A stretch of 64,000 nucleotides of DNA, from the NCBI GenBank assembly GCA_037179335.1, contig JAKZHN010000006.1, positions 1,240,001 through 1,304,000 on the forward strand. The letters run 5' to 3'. How positions within the stretch are numbered: position 1 is the stretch's first letter; every line of letters starts with the position of its first letter. The position numbers were made by a program, and so were the translations under genes. The notes beneath the pieces are model-generated. The model searched no databases. It worked only from the letters and a program-made list of their open reading frames with translations, and had not been told where the DNA came from. This document shows positions 43,275 through 52,964 of the stretch, one piece after another. The stretch is from Cyclaneusma minus. Its lineage: Eukaryota > Ascomycota > Leotiomycetes > Marthamycetales > Marthamycetaceae.

Positions 43275-43643
43275 TGCAGCGACGAAGGGCTTGCGCCTGG
43301 CAGAGAGGATGGTAGAGTCGGGTGCAGGTGCCGGGCCTTCAGAGTCCCCCGCCTTGAAGCTGCAGAGGCGCTTGAGAACAACAAAGTCTTGGTTGCGGTT
43401 GTTGCTGGTGTTGTTGTGCTTGTTGCCTTGGATGATGCCCCGCGCTAGCATAGCCTAAGCGCTGCCGCCGCCGGCCGATCTCACATTGACGATCTGGAAT
43501 TCTGGACCGTCATTGAATCTGCTTTCTATGTCGTCCTACCTCTAAAACACCGCCAGTGCTCTCTCTGTATTGAATTTGGCGCCATCAAGCCAACGACGTC
43601 AAGCATATTCATACCATCCAACTTTCTACATGATGTAAGGTAA
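43275..43643. other. VPS4 upstream region
   Basis: About 370 bp that include the VPS4 promoter on the minus strand. No other feature is seen. The hydrolase fragment begins just after it. Confidence 0.45.
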
Positions 43644-44273
43644 TTGCTGAGCAACCTGCCCTCACTCTTTTCTTATTGTGCCTTTCCTACCCCTCAAGTG
43701 CCTTTATGCTGCTTTCCAGATAAAGTGCTAGGAGGGGGGGATAGTGCTGGAGGCAACATGACGGCTGCCCTGGCACTGAGACTAAGGGATGAGGGCAAGA
43801 AGAATATGACTGCTCAAATTCTTCTATATCCCGAGGCTAGATTGCCATTCGATACTCCAGCAGCGGCAGAGAAAAACTCGGGAATGTATCTCGAGTGTAT
43901 TACCCCTTTCCAATTCCATTATCATCTTCTTCTCAGGTTGACCGGATGTTTAGGCAACGGAATTTTCTCCTTCGCTGACCACTACCTGCCGCGTGGTGTG
44001 CCGCCATCCAATCCTTATGTCTCGCCTGGTATGCAGTCGATCGACAAATTGAAGGGTGTCCCGCCGGCGGCAATCTTTACTTGCGGCTTCGATCCTTTAA
44101 GGGACGTGGGCGTCGAGTACGGCACGAAACTGAAGAAAGCTGGAAACCAGGTCGAATGGAATCACTTTGGTACGCTCACCCACGGCTTCTTGCAGTTCGC
44201 GCCCTGGAGTAAGGAGGCAGATAGGGCTTCGAGGAAGGTAGGAGCCGAGATGAAGCGGCTTACCTCGAGCTAG
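43644..44273 (+). pseudogene. 5'-truncated alpha/beta hydrolase (HSL-type esterase)
   Basis: The nucleophile elbow GGGDSAGGN (about 43724-43750) opens the recognisable homology. The C-terminal half is complete: LLYPEARLPFD, ADHYLPRGVPPSNPYVSP, catalytic Asp in GFDPLRDVG and His in LTHGF, ending at TAG 44271-44273. A standard 57-nt intron (43897..43953, GTATTA...TTGACC...TTTAG) restores the frame to YLECNGIFSFADHY. The N-terminal half, including the HGGG oxyanion-hole motif and first strands, is absent; sequence before 43720 does not resemble the family. No promoter-proximal ATG gives a full enzyme, so I call it a broken copy, though its remaining frame is intact. Confidence 0.75.
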
Positions 44274-44803
44274 ACGGACTACGACTGAAAGGCGATTCGG
44301 GCGGTCGGGCGGTAGTCAAAGGACCTACGAGTCGCTGAAGCTAAGACCAGTTATAGGCATGGAAAGCTCCAAATGGGAAACACAATCAATGCATTGCATG
44401 GTAGCTCGTCCTTCAATGAAATCCTGACACACTTCTTCCTTCCGAGATTTCGAAGTAATCTGTTATTCCTGCTGATTATTAGAACTCTCTCAATTACCTA
44501 CTTGGAGTTTCCCCGATGACTTGAAACTCTCTCAATTGCTTCAATTTTCTTTCCCTGACTACGTACTTAGAGCTCTCTCAGTCACTTGGACTTTTCCCGA
44601 TTACTTGGGTCCGAAAGTGTGTCAGGAATTTCTCGATTCGCGGGCAAAGAAAGGTGAGTTCAACTTTACAATTTTGCCATATAGGTATGCGATAGCTTAC
44701 TTGCGACTTCAAATCCGGGTCGTGAACACCACCAGTGTCCATCTCACCCCTTTCTCGGGGCAGATCACCCAACGTCAATCCTATAAATCCAAATCTCCAC
44801 CAA
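44274..44803. repeat. Degenerate tandem repeats upstream of the foldback element
   Basis: Between about 44480 and 44640 a 40-65-nt unit recurs in degraded form (AACTCTCTCAATTACCTACTTGGA, shown in part; then AAACTCTCTCAATTGCTT; then GAGCTCTCTCAGTCACTTGG; then CCCGATTACTTGG). No gene is seen. Confidence 0.6.
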
Positions 44804-45963
44804 CCTTAGCGGAGGGGGGGGGATTTGAAAAAACCCGCCAAGCATAATTTCAAATTTAATAAACCAGTTAAAATTTTAAAAACAAGTAAAAAAATCTACA
44901 AACGGTTAGCAAATTCCAATAATAATTTGTAAGCGATTGGTATTATTTGAAATCGTTATTTAAATTACAGCAATTTATAGAGTTTAATGCAAATAATTAC
45001 TCGAATTTCAGCTTTAATTCCAGCCTCCAGCCTCCAGTTTTTGGCTTCAACTCTAGCTCTAGCTTCAGCTCCAGCTCCAATACCACCACCACCATTTACC
45101 AGCCTTCAGCCTTCAGCACAGCAGCTTCAGCTCCAGCTTCAGCTTCAATACCACCACCCTCCGGCTCCAGCTCCAGCGCAGCAGCTCCAGCTTTAGCTTC
45201 AGCTTTAGCTCCAGCTCCAGCTCCAACACCACCACCCTTCGGCTCCAGCTCTAGCGCAGCAGCTCCAGTTTTAGCTTCAATACCACCACCACCCTTCCGC
45301 TCCAGCTCCAGTTTTAGCTTCAATACCACCACCACCCTTCAGCTTCAGCTCCAGCTCCAATACCATTACCATCATTCTTTAGCTTCAGCTCCAGCTCTAA
45401 CGCAGCAGCTCCAGCCTTGCAGCTTTTTTGCGCGCGCTACAGCGTATATTAGTCCCTATACGCAGTTTATTTATATTATACTAATTATATTATGCCAGGC
45501 CCTCACCCTCACCCTTGCTATGGCGCATATCAGGCTACCCACTCTGGCTGCTCACTCGAACCTTAATATATATACGCTGGAGCGGCCAGCTAAAACTAAA
45601 GCTAAAGCTGGAGCTGGAGCTGGAGCTAAAGGCTGAAGCTAAGAAAGCTGGATATTTGAAGCTGGAGGCTGGAGACTGGAGCTGGATATTTGGAGCTGGA
45701 GCTGGATATTTAAAGCTGGAGCTGAATATTTGGAGCTAAAATAGAATACCATTTATTTTTTGAATTAGAGAATTATTGGCAAACGGTAAAAAAACCAAAA
45801 AAACCGCCCCGAGTTTGCAAATTTAGAAACAGTTTAAAATTTAAAAAAAATCGTGCGTGCACCGTTTTTGTTAAAAAACCGTTGATTAAAATTTTAAATG
45901 GTTGGCAAATAGTATGCAAACTGTTTATAACTAGTTTTCTTATATCCCCCCGCTCCGCTAAGG
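44804..45963. mobile_element. Foldback-type element with terminal inverted repeats
   Basis: The left end is CCTTAGCGGAG followed by a run of 8 G; the right end is CCCCCCGCTCCGCTAAGG, its inverted partner (CCTTAGCGGAGCGGGGGG). Element length is about 1.16 kb. Inside, AT-rich arms with AAACGG/CCGTTT words flank a core of AGCTCC/AGCTTC hexamer repeats (about 45015-45410) and the inverse GGAGCT/GAAGCT repeats (about 45590-45735), so the core can fold back on itself. No transposase frame is present; the open frame across the core only encodes Ser/Ala/Pro repeats. A TA at each end (TTAGCGG ... CCGCTAA) could be the target-site duplication, as in Tc1/mariner-like elements, but that is uncertain. It ends 26 bp before the next gene's stop codon. 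Confidence 0.75.
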
Positions 45964-45988
45964 AACTCCAGCATCCAAAACCCGTCTA

Positions 45989-47134
45989 TCACTCCTTCAA
46001 AACGAAACTTCCACTCCCCCATCCATACTTTCTCGCCAGCCGCCTCGCGTGACGCCTCAAATGCGCAAACGGAATCTCATCCGCTGGGTGTGGCCTGTGA
46101 AAAGTGATCGGCTTGTCCTCTCCCCACGCAGGCTGGAAATGCACCGAACTGCCTGCCGTCTGCCGGCTTGAGAATTCAAGTTTTGACATTGCATCTACAA
46201 AGTCTGCCCAGCGTACCTTTCCTGGCTCGCGGTCTTGGTCGCTGGGGAATAGCGTTGTCATTATCTTATATGCTCGCTTGGGGAGAGGGAAGATGCGGGT
46301 CGGTGCTGTGGGATCATCATCTTCTGCAGGACGGTACTCCGTTGGGATGGCTGCTTTGGCCGGATCGGCTTCGCCGCGTGTCTTAGGCTTGGGTTTAGGA
46401 GCGGGGGAAGGGGTGAAAGAACTTGAGTCTGGTGGAGCCAGTTGCAGGCTCTGTAACTGCGTTGCGATATTGCCTTCCTGCTGTTGAGGCTTTGTTGGCC
46501 CCTGCTTCGGCTTGGGAGGAGGGGCTTGCCAAGGAGGTGTGCGTTGAAGCTCTCGGACATCGATCGGTCTTCCAATCAATTGATCGGGTGTTTTACCAGT
46601 TTGGCGAACGAAATTTTCGTCAATGTGCTGCCAGAACTTGTCTAGTTTGGCTTCTGCATCACGAAGTTGATTCGTGGTCTTCTCCGAACGCTTTCTGTTC
46701 GTAGTGTACTCAAATCCGGAGAGAGGTTGACAGAGTTGTGCTAACTTGTCATCTACAGTCAACAGTTTGGAGATGAGTCTGTTGGCTTGAGTTCGTTCCT
46801 GCCTCTCTGCCAGCCAGGCCTTCTCGTCAAAGTCCTTTGAAAGCCTGATTTTAGGCTGGTGTTGCACTGCCTCGGTTTCAAACTCTCCCAAAGCGGCTAT
46901 CTCGGAAATATAGTTGGCCATAGACACATCGACCAATTTTCTTTCAGAACTGTGGCCTTGATCGCCATACATCACACCTTCAATCTCGTCAAGAAGAGCC
47001 GAAGTTCCGAACGTAGACCTCTGGGGTGCATCTTGCAGGTCATTCAGAAGGACGACAATCGGCGGGAGCTCCAAGTTCGGTGAGGCTTTGCAGGGCGATG
47101 CTTTCAACGTATGTCGTCCTATGCCTGGCCCCAT
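45989..47134 (-). CDS. C-terminal part of an uncharacterised fungal protein with HicA-like tail
   Basis: This 381-aa frame (from ATG 47134) lies only 44 bp beyond the stop of the ORF at 47179-48648 on the same strand and probably belongs to the same gene. It has helical segments (LVDVSMANYISEIAALGEFE, EKAWLAERQERTQANRLISK), a Pro/Lys linker (about 197-260) and a compact C-terminal domain (about 308-372). In that domain the order WADFVDAM..LEF, GSSVHF, PITFHRPHP, and LRRHARRLARKYGW resembles the HicA double-stranded-RNA-binding-like fold. HicA proteins in bacteria are mRNA interferases; no such activity is implied here, since the usual SHH-type catalytic His context differs. The minus-strand frame stays open upstream of the ATG (KYYQLEI), consistent with an internal exon. 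Confidence 0.6.
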   Translation of the reverse strand: MGPGIGRHTLKASPCKASPNLELPPIVVLLNDLQDAPQRSTFGTSALLDEIEGVMYGDQGHSSERKLVDVSMANYISEIAALGEFETEAVQHQPKIRLSKDFDEKAWLAERQERTQANRLISKLLTVDDKLAQLCQPLSGFEYTTNRKRSEKTTNQLRDAEAKLDKFWQHIDENFVRQTGKTPDQLIGRPIDVRELQRTPPWQAPPPKPKQGPTKPQQQEGNIATQLQSLQLAPPDSSSFTPSPAPKPKPKTRGEADPAKAAIPTEYRPAEDDDPTAPTRIFPLPKRAYKIMTTLFPSDQDREPGKVRWADFVDAMSKLEFSSRQTAGSSVHFQPAWGEDKPITFHRPHPADEIPFAHLRRHARRLARKYGWGSGSFVLKE

Positions 47135-47178
47135 CCCGATCTCCAGTTGGTAATATTTTCCGAGAATTGGGCTAACAG

Positions 47179-48648
47179 CTATCCGGAGTGTGTGAGCTCA
47201 TGCAAATGCGCTTCCATAATCTCGGTTGTAGCTTGACACAGAACGTTCAGGGCTCTGAGATATTCCGCCGGTAGTGGTTTCACCGGCGAGATATCAGCCG
47301 CGTACTTTCTCTTAAATGTCTCTAACGAGGTGAGATCTTCGAGAATCGTGTTCCAGTAGACTGCGGCATCGTAGGTCTTGGAGATGAGATATGTAACCGT
47401 AGATCGGAAAGCAGATCGTTCGTCAGTAGGTGAAAGCTGCTTTCGTTGAGTGGCTGGAAGAGCAGCAGTCACGCACTCCCGCTGAAAGTTGTGTTGGTCT
47501 GCGACCATTTCGTGAAAGAAGGAAGGATCCTCCCTCAAGGCCCAGATCTTGTCATATGATTCGTCCCTCTTGGCCATTGCCAGTCGTCGAAGATATACCA
47601 AATTCAGTTGCGTGGGAGGCACCTCATATCTCGCTTTGGAGTGAGCCTCTCCCAAGGAGGAAATGTGTACATCCTGGCTGATGGAGACAGTTTCGGAGAG
47701 ACCAGCAATAGGGGCTTCGACGGCTTTAGCCGGTTCGACCGTAGGTAACAAGGACTCACAGACCCTTACAAGAAATGTAAGTATCTTAGCTTGAATCTCC
47801 AGACATAAGAATCCTTGCCCGAGGTGGAAACTCCCACCCTGGGCGTACATGTCTTGTTGGCCAGCTACTATCGAATCCATGCTACCTCCCCACGACACAA
47901 TGTTTCCATACGTATCCCTTGGCTCCCCGGTCAACTTCATACCGTAGCCGAAGGTTTCGAGCAACTCCACTCCTTGTTCTTGAGCGAAAACTGCCGTTCT
48001 TGTATCGAACCAAGCAAAATGACTGGGTTCGTAGCTCGCACGAGAAGCCATGAAGATCAGGATGTTTGTCGGATCACTCAGATCTTCGAGATTGATCTGC
48101 GGTACTAGATACCTCCACTTGTATCTGTCGCCTCTGAGTCCCCTCTTGTAAGCGTCGAAATCTGGTCTGCCACAGGATGGAATGGCTGGATCGTCGCCCC
48201 ACGCTTTGCGAATCAAGTCTTTCCGCTTCTCCACGGTCCTCTTGTGCCATCGACGCTTATAATCTTCATGGTTCTGCGCAAAGAGAGCTCTGAGCTTGTC
48301 CCATTGTGAGAATAGAGACTCAACTCGTCCCGGAGCAGCCTTGCTGATGACCTCGAATGACTGCTCTCTGGCGCGCGTTAATGACTGGAAGTGCTGACCG
48401 AGCCCCATCTCAGTCATCTGTGACATAAGGCGGTCGTAGCCTATCTCAAGTGACGGCATTCCCGATTCTTCGTCCGATTCTTCGCTCGATTCTTCGCCCG
48501 ATTCTTCGCCCAATTCTTCGACCAATGCTTCGGCCATCGCTTCGGCCTCTGTGATCTGGTTCCATAATGCTCCAATGCTAGAGGCTAACGCATCCCTCTG
48601 GTTGCGAGCAGCGCGAAAAGATGCGTCGTGGGGGTATTTCGGTGGCAT
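47179..48648 (-). CDS. N-terminal part of the same uncharacterised fungal protein
   Basis: A 489-aa frame from ATG 48648 (MPPKYPHDASF). It starts with a helical, acidic repeat region (EESGEESSEESDEES, encoded by a degenerate 15-bp repeat at about 48470-48530). Then come a basic segment (KRRWHKRTVEKRK) and a region with FAWFDTRTAVFAQEQGVELL and GYGMKL that I associate with a large uncharacterised fungal family. It has no signal peptide or membrane segment. The frame ends in TAG at 47179-47181, and the family-like sequence continues in another frame downstream. Either an intron with a weak donor (GTTCTG or GTGTCA near 47250, acceptor TTAG near 47172) joins them, or a mutation has split the gene. 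Confidence 0.6.
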   Translation of the reverse strand: MPPKYPHDASFRAARNQRDALASSIGALWNQITEAEAMAEALVEELGEESGEESSEESDEESGMPSLEIGYDRLMSQMTEMGLGQHFQSLTRAREQSFEVISKAAPGRVESLFSQWDKLRALFAQNHEDYKRRWHKRTVEKRKDLIRKAWGDDPAIPSCGRPDFDAYKRGLRGDRYKWRYLVPQINLEDLSDPTNILIFMASRASYEPSHFAWFDTRTAVFAQEQGVELLETFGYGMKLTGEPRDTYGNIVSWGGSMDSIVAGQQDMYAQGGSFHLGQGFLCLEIQAKILTFLVRVCESLLPTVEPAKAVEAPIAGLSETVSISQDVHISSLGEAHSKARYEVPPTQLNLVYLRRLAMAKRDESYDKIWALREDPSFFHEMVADQHNFQRECVTAALPATQRKQLSPTDERSAFRSTVTYLISKTYDAAVYWNTILEDLTSLETFKRKYAADISPVKPLPAEYLRALNVLCQATTEIMEAHLHELTHSG

Positions 48649-49897
48649 CTTGGACCTCAATCGACGCAGAAGACGCTTGGTTTGCTAGAAAGATATTGAG
48701 GAGCGTACCTAGGTAGGCTCTTGATCGGTAGGTGACTGAGGAAGGCCCGGAAAAATACTATACTTTCAGGTACACAATGGCACTAGGGTAACCTGGCAAG
48801 CGAGGGCATAGAGTTAGCGATGCCGCCATAGGATCCAATGAAAGTAGACAGGTTTAATCGACCATTGGTTCATTGGACGGGGCCACGGGTCAAATTCAGG
48901 CCGAATACTCACTCTCCAGGCACTTGACCGCTGAAGGCCGCCGGGAACCTTCAATGTTGTTGGGAACTTTTCGAGGGAAAATTCCACCAAGTCTGGTGTG
49001 TCCGGCATTAGGATCCCAAATTTGGGTGTGAATTTTTTCAAAACATCCTTTCCCATACATTTCGATTTTTCGGAATAAGGTACTTTTGAAAAAAAAGGGG
49101 GGGGGGGGGGATATATGCGAAAAAATAACTGATAAAGGGCTTATAGATATATATGGCTAGGCGACATGGAGACCATGTGCGAGATGAAACGTAATAATTT
49201 ACCACGGTATATTTCATTTCGCATATGGTTTTATAATTATATCGAATAACCATACTATTATATAGAGGTAGTTACCGGATAGCTAGATATAAAAATATAT
49301 TGGGAGAAAAGAAAAGGAATGCCAAAAAAATGGACGGGGACCGGCGAAAGATTTTTCCTTGTATTTGAGCGTTTGGATTGGAAAAATTTCCCTTGTCTAG
49401 CCGGGTTGATTTAGCGGAATGGTAAAAAGACACTTGTGAAATTGTAGTTGTAATACAGCTTTATAGGCCTACGGCCTGGGTATTCTAAAACTTAATCAAT
49501 CAATCAACCAGAATTTAGGCCGATAGCAATTTGCTTTGACCCAACCCACTGTCCCATGGGCATGTACCGACATCTTGATCAAGCAAGTTTGCCTGTGGCA
49601 TACTCAACAAAAGGGACTCTTGGCGGATCTCAAAAAATGAAATTTTGCAATTGCAGCCCCCACTCGCGTCGGCTCTGCGACGCCGGACCCCGGAGAGACG
49701 CGGTGTCAGGTGACTCGTCCCACATGAAACCCTTTCGCTCTAGCCTCTCGCTGCGCATCCAGGTTGAGCACCAGAGAAAAAACAAATTCCTGCTAATGAT
49801 GATTATACATGGCACCCGTCGTTTTCGCGTGGAACTCGTGCATTCCGTTTCGTCTCAGTAAGCGAGATGTGTCGCGCCCGCTTGCACCTACTGCCAC
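48649..49897. other. Intergenic with poly(G) tract and hairpin
   Basis: About 1.25 kb. It contains a CCTAGGTAGG motif at about 48708, a 14-base G run (49097-49110), a 17-bp inverted repeat (49173-49228) and an AT-rich stretch to about 49500. No gene is supported. Confidence 0.55.
49173..49228. repeat. Imperfect inverted repeat (hairpin)
   Basis: Arms CCATGTGCGAGATGAAA (49173-49189) and TTTCATTTCGCATATGG (49212-49228) pair over 17 bp with two mismatches, separated by 22 bp. Both mismatches are G/A differences. Confidence 0.8.
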
Positions 49898-51994
49898 TCA
49901 CAAAGCCTTCCCATAACTGATATCACTCCTACTCTCCTGGTCCCAGTTTTTCGTAACCCTCCTTCCATAACCATCATAATCCAGCCCCTCGTATCCCGGA
50001 TCACTCCTCAGGCTACTGCCTCTCATACCGATCTGTATGTCCCCACTCCTCCCACTCATTACCCGTCCAGCACTATTCTGGTTCACATTCAAATAGTTCC
50101 CAGCCAGAGGCGGAGGCCCATATCCTCTGCTCAGATCCGGCCCTGGCTCTCCCAAACCGTCCATACTAATATTGTCCAACCCCCTATCACTGCCATAGCG
50201 ATCCTCGCTTACCGGCACATCACTGGTGTACAGGCTACAGTAACTCGCACCACTCAGTACCCGTGAATCTGACCTGCCTTCGAGCCGCCTGAGCATCCTA
50301 TCCAGTTCATCCTGTCCACCTGCTCCGAGTGCTCCCGAAGCCCCAGAAAGATACTGCGAAAGTTCGGGATTCGTCTGCAGAGGCACCGAAGAGCGACGAG
50401 AGCGGGCTGGGAAGAGATCTGGCCGCTCGAGGTCGAAGGGGTCAGAGCGGCCTTGCAGTTTTCGTGTGCCTAGCGTGGACGAGGAAAACATGGTATCGCG
50501 ATAGCTTTGCCGGCTTGATTCGGGCATGATTGTTGATTGGAAGCGTGGGGGACCGGAAGTGGCAATCGAGGTCCCACGCGCTCGTTGTACATTTGATAGG
50601 TAGTTGGTGTCCTGATCTCGGGGTGCGAATTTGGAAACCACGGCTGGTTTGGGTTGGGTCAAAGAGACTGGATCCGCAAAGGGATTCTGACCAGCGCCTT
50701 GCCCGGAGCTGCTCACATTTGCGTTTATGGGGTCGGCAAATGGATTCTCATTGGAATTGAAGTCGAGTCCGAGACTTCCGAGAGAGCGTGAGATTGGTCT
50801 GCCGGATGACCGTGATCTCCGTTGAGAAGGTCTTGCTGCTTCGTCTTCGTCCATCCTCAGCAGCTGGTTGAAATCCGGGACCGCATCCGAGTAAGCCTGT
50901 TTTTCGGAAATGGTGCGTACTGTGAGAAAGGGATTAGTATCCGGACGCCCCTTCTCTTTCTTGGCCAAGGGCCGCCACATTCCACCTTTTCTGGTCACGA
51001 ACAATTCTGCGAAGCGCTCTTTCAAGGTAAGTTTTGGTGCCATTGCCGAAGAGGCTGTGGAATTGTTTCGACTGTGCATTGGAGACTCAAAAAATTGCGA
51101 GTTTCCGCGATCCAGGTTGACACCCCCCTTTTCGCCCTTAACCTTGGCTCTGAGGTTTGAACCGTAGTCTTTGAGATTCAGTCTCAACTGACCCAGCTGA
51201 GCACCAGCGTTTGCCTTCCACACTTTATGACGAGGCGTTGGACCCAGGGTAGATTGGTCGATCTCGTAAAATTGAGTTCTGGTTCCCGTACTTGGCTCAG
51301 GCGTAAGGGGTGTAAGTAAAGATTCCCGTTTGCTTTTCTTCCTCCTCAAAAGCCACCACAATAGGAAGCCTACAAGGCCGAGAAACGCAAGACCTCCCAA
51401 TACGCCGCCGACCATCGGACCAGGATCAACGCTTTTGGAATCTGATGTAGTGGCGGCAACCGACGTGGTCGAAGCAGAAGTAGAAGCCGCAAAGTTTGCA
51501 GCCGATGCCGCGGTGCTGAACACAGATTGTGTGTGAGTAAATTGGGAGTGGGATGTATCCTCAGTGGTCGAGCGCGTCGTAGACGTCTCGGAGCTGCTTG
51601 CTACAGTCGTGCTATCGCTTGCTATAGTCGTGGTATCTGATGACGATGGCGCAAGGGTAGTGGCCGTGCTTGTAGACGATGTTTCCACGATAGCCGCAGT
51701 GTCCTGGGCTGCCGTCGAGGTCGAAGTCACTACTGCTGAGCTCGCAATAATAACACTTGTCGAAGATTGAAAAGACGTCGTCGAGATCTCTATCGTTGAG
51801 CTCCCCCCTTCAACAGCTGGCGAGGCTTGCACTGCCGTGCTCGTGGATTGGACATCGCTCGAGGATGTCGTCGAGAATATGGTCGAGGATGTCGCTGTCG
51901 TTGTCGAGGAGGACGTCGAAGTGGAGAGAGGGGATGCCGTACACTGTTTTCCGTTGAAAGTGGTAAGAAAAGCTCCTGCCGGCAGGGAGGACAT
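49898..51994 (-). CDS. Ser/Thr-rich single-pass membrane protein
   Basis: One uninterrupted frame of 698 aa from ATG 51994. Residues 1-190 are dominated by Ser, Thr and Ala, typical of an O-mannosylated extracellular stalk. One transmembrane helix follows (about 194-216; VGGVLGGLAFLGLVGFLLWW) with a positive stop (LLRRKKSKRE). The ~480-residue cytosolic tail is polar, with repeated NPFADP motifs and many Ser/Arg sites. The layout resembles fungal wall-stress sensors (Wsc/Mid2 type), but there is no WSC Cys domain and no clear signal peptide from this start. An upstream exon may be missing, though I saw no acceptor just before the ATG. Function inferred only by topology. Confidence 0.7.
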   Translation of the reverse strand: MSSLPAGAFLTTFNGKQCTASPLSTSTSSSTTTATSSTIFSTTSSSDVQSTSTAVQASPAVEGGSSTIEISTTSFQSSTSVIIASSAVVTSTSTAAQDTAAIVETSSTSTATTLAPSSSDTTTIASDSTTVASSSETSTTRSTTEDTSHSQFTHTQSVFSTAASAANFAASTSASTTSVAATTSDSKSVDPGPMVGGVLGGLAFLGLVGFLLWWLLRRKKSKRESLLTPLTPEPSTGTRTQFYEIDQSTLGPTPRHKVWKANAGAQLGQLRLNLKDYGSNLRAKVKGEKGGVNLDRGNSQFFESPMHSRNNSTASSAMAPKLTLKERFAELFVTRKGGMWRPLAKKEKGRPDTNPFLTVRTISEKQAYSDAVPDFNQLLRMDEDEAARPSQRRSRSSGRPISRSLGSLGLDFNSNENPFADPINANVSSSGQGAGQNPFADPVSLTQPKPAVVSKFAPRDQDTNYLSNVQRARGTSIATSGPPRFQSTIMPESSRQSYRDTMFSSSTLGTRKLQGRSDPFDLERPDLFPARSRRSSVPLQTNPELSQYLSGASGALGAGGQDELDRMLRRLEGRSDSRVLSGASYCSLYTSDVPVSEDRYGSDRGLDNISMDGLGEPGPDLSRGYGPPPLAGNYLNVNQNSAGRVMSGRSGDIQIGMRGSSLRSDPGYEGLDYDGYGRRVTKNWDQESRSDISYGKAL

Positions 51995-52964
51995 GTTGTG
52001 GAAAGACGACACCAGCCGTCAGATGTAGAAGAAAGCATCAACCAGTGATGAGGGAAATTCGGAGCGGACAGCGCCAAGTCCAGCGGTCACGAAGGAGTAA
52101 ACATGGCGGGGGAAGACTTGGGAAATGGGACTTGAACAAAGAGATGTGCAGGCGCCATTGATACAACGAGGCGCGACAGCCTTCTGACGGTCGACGAAGC
52201 GTTCCGCGTATGTATCAGAGCCAAGGTGGTGGGCTGAAATGCTTCGTGTCTCAACCCCCTGCATCGTCGAGCCCCTCCGACGCGCTCTGCTCGGGCTCGC
52301 AGTTCCAACACACAGTTGCTGAGGCTGTGTGCATACCGAGATATAAGAGCCCGTGATTTGCAACCCAATATGACGAGGAGATGTAACCTAAGTGTTCGAG
52401 ATCGCGACGTCGACACTGACCTCTCCCGCCCTGGGGGACGAGCGCGGGCGTTCGGCCAGCCGTTGGCATTCTCGTGGCAGCATTGAAGCGTGTCCATTCG
52501 AGCGGACTGGACGCAGGGGCCGCTCCAAGAGCACACGGATATCTGCCGGAGAATTTGGAAGCATCGAGGGCGCATGGGCTGACTATCCGGCGGACTTCGT
52601 GAGCTTCCAGAAGCAGACGAGTGAGGTGTTGGGAAACAGATTGTCACAGGCGAAGACAAAAGGTGCAATGGCGCTTATTGTTGGCGATTATTGGCATTGT
52701 TGCGATTATCCATGTTTCAAACTAAGGCCTTCTTCTCCACACAAACAGCCGAGAGCGTCCAAGCTGCAGGAACCGACGACGTGCATTCTCCCCCGACTCG
52801 ACAACCACCCACCGTGCCGCCAAAGACTACTGATTATTCGACCGACGAAGTCTGGCCATTCCAGCTGGCTGCAATAGGCCCAATATATCGCATTCGCGCC
52901 GTCAGCGATGCTGCAGCCCACAGACGCCAGCTAATCCAATCATCACCGCTGCACGTCTGCCAAC
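51995..52964. other. Divergent upstream region
   Basis: About 970 bp between the starts of the membrane protein (-) and the next gene (+). Overlapping open frames on both strands have no family support. No repeat of note. Confidence 0.45.

Noticed and set aside
43275..43451. N-terminal extension of VPS4
   Set aside because: The family starts at MSNTDFLGRAIE; the extension reads through 5' leader and has no homology.
44947..45636. 229-codon Ser/Ala/Pro frame
   Set aside because: Translation of the hexamer repeats inside the foldback element; no start context or conserved part.
52087..52668. 193-codon frame on the minus strand
   Set aside because: No domain, overlapping frames on both strands, located in a divergent promoter region.
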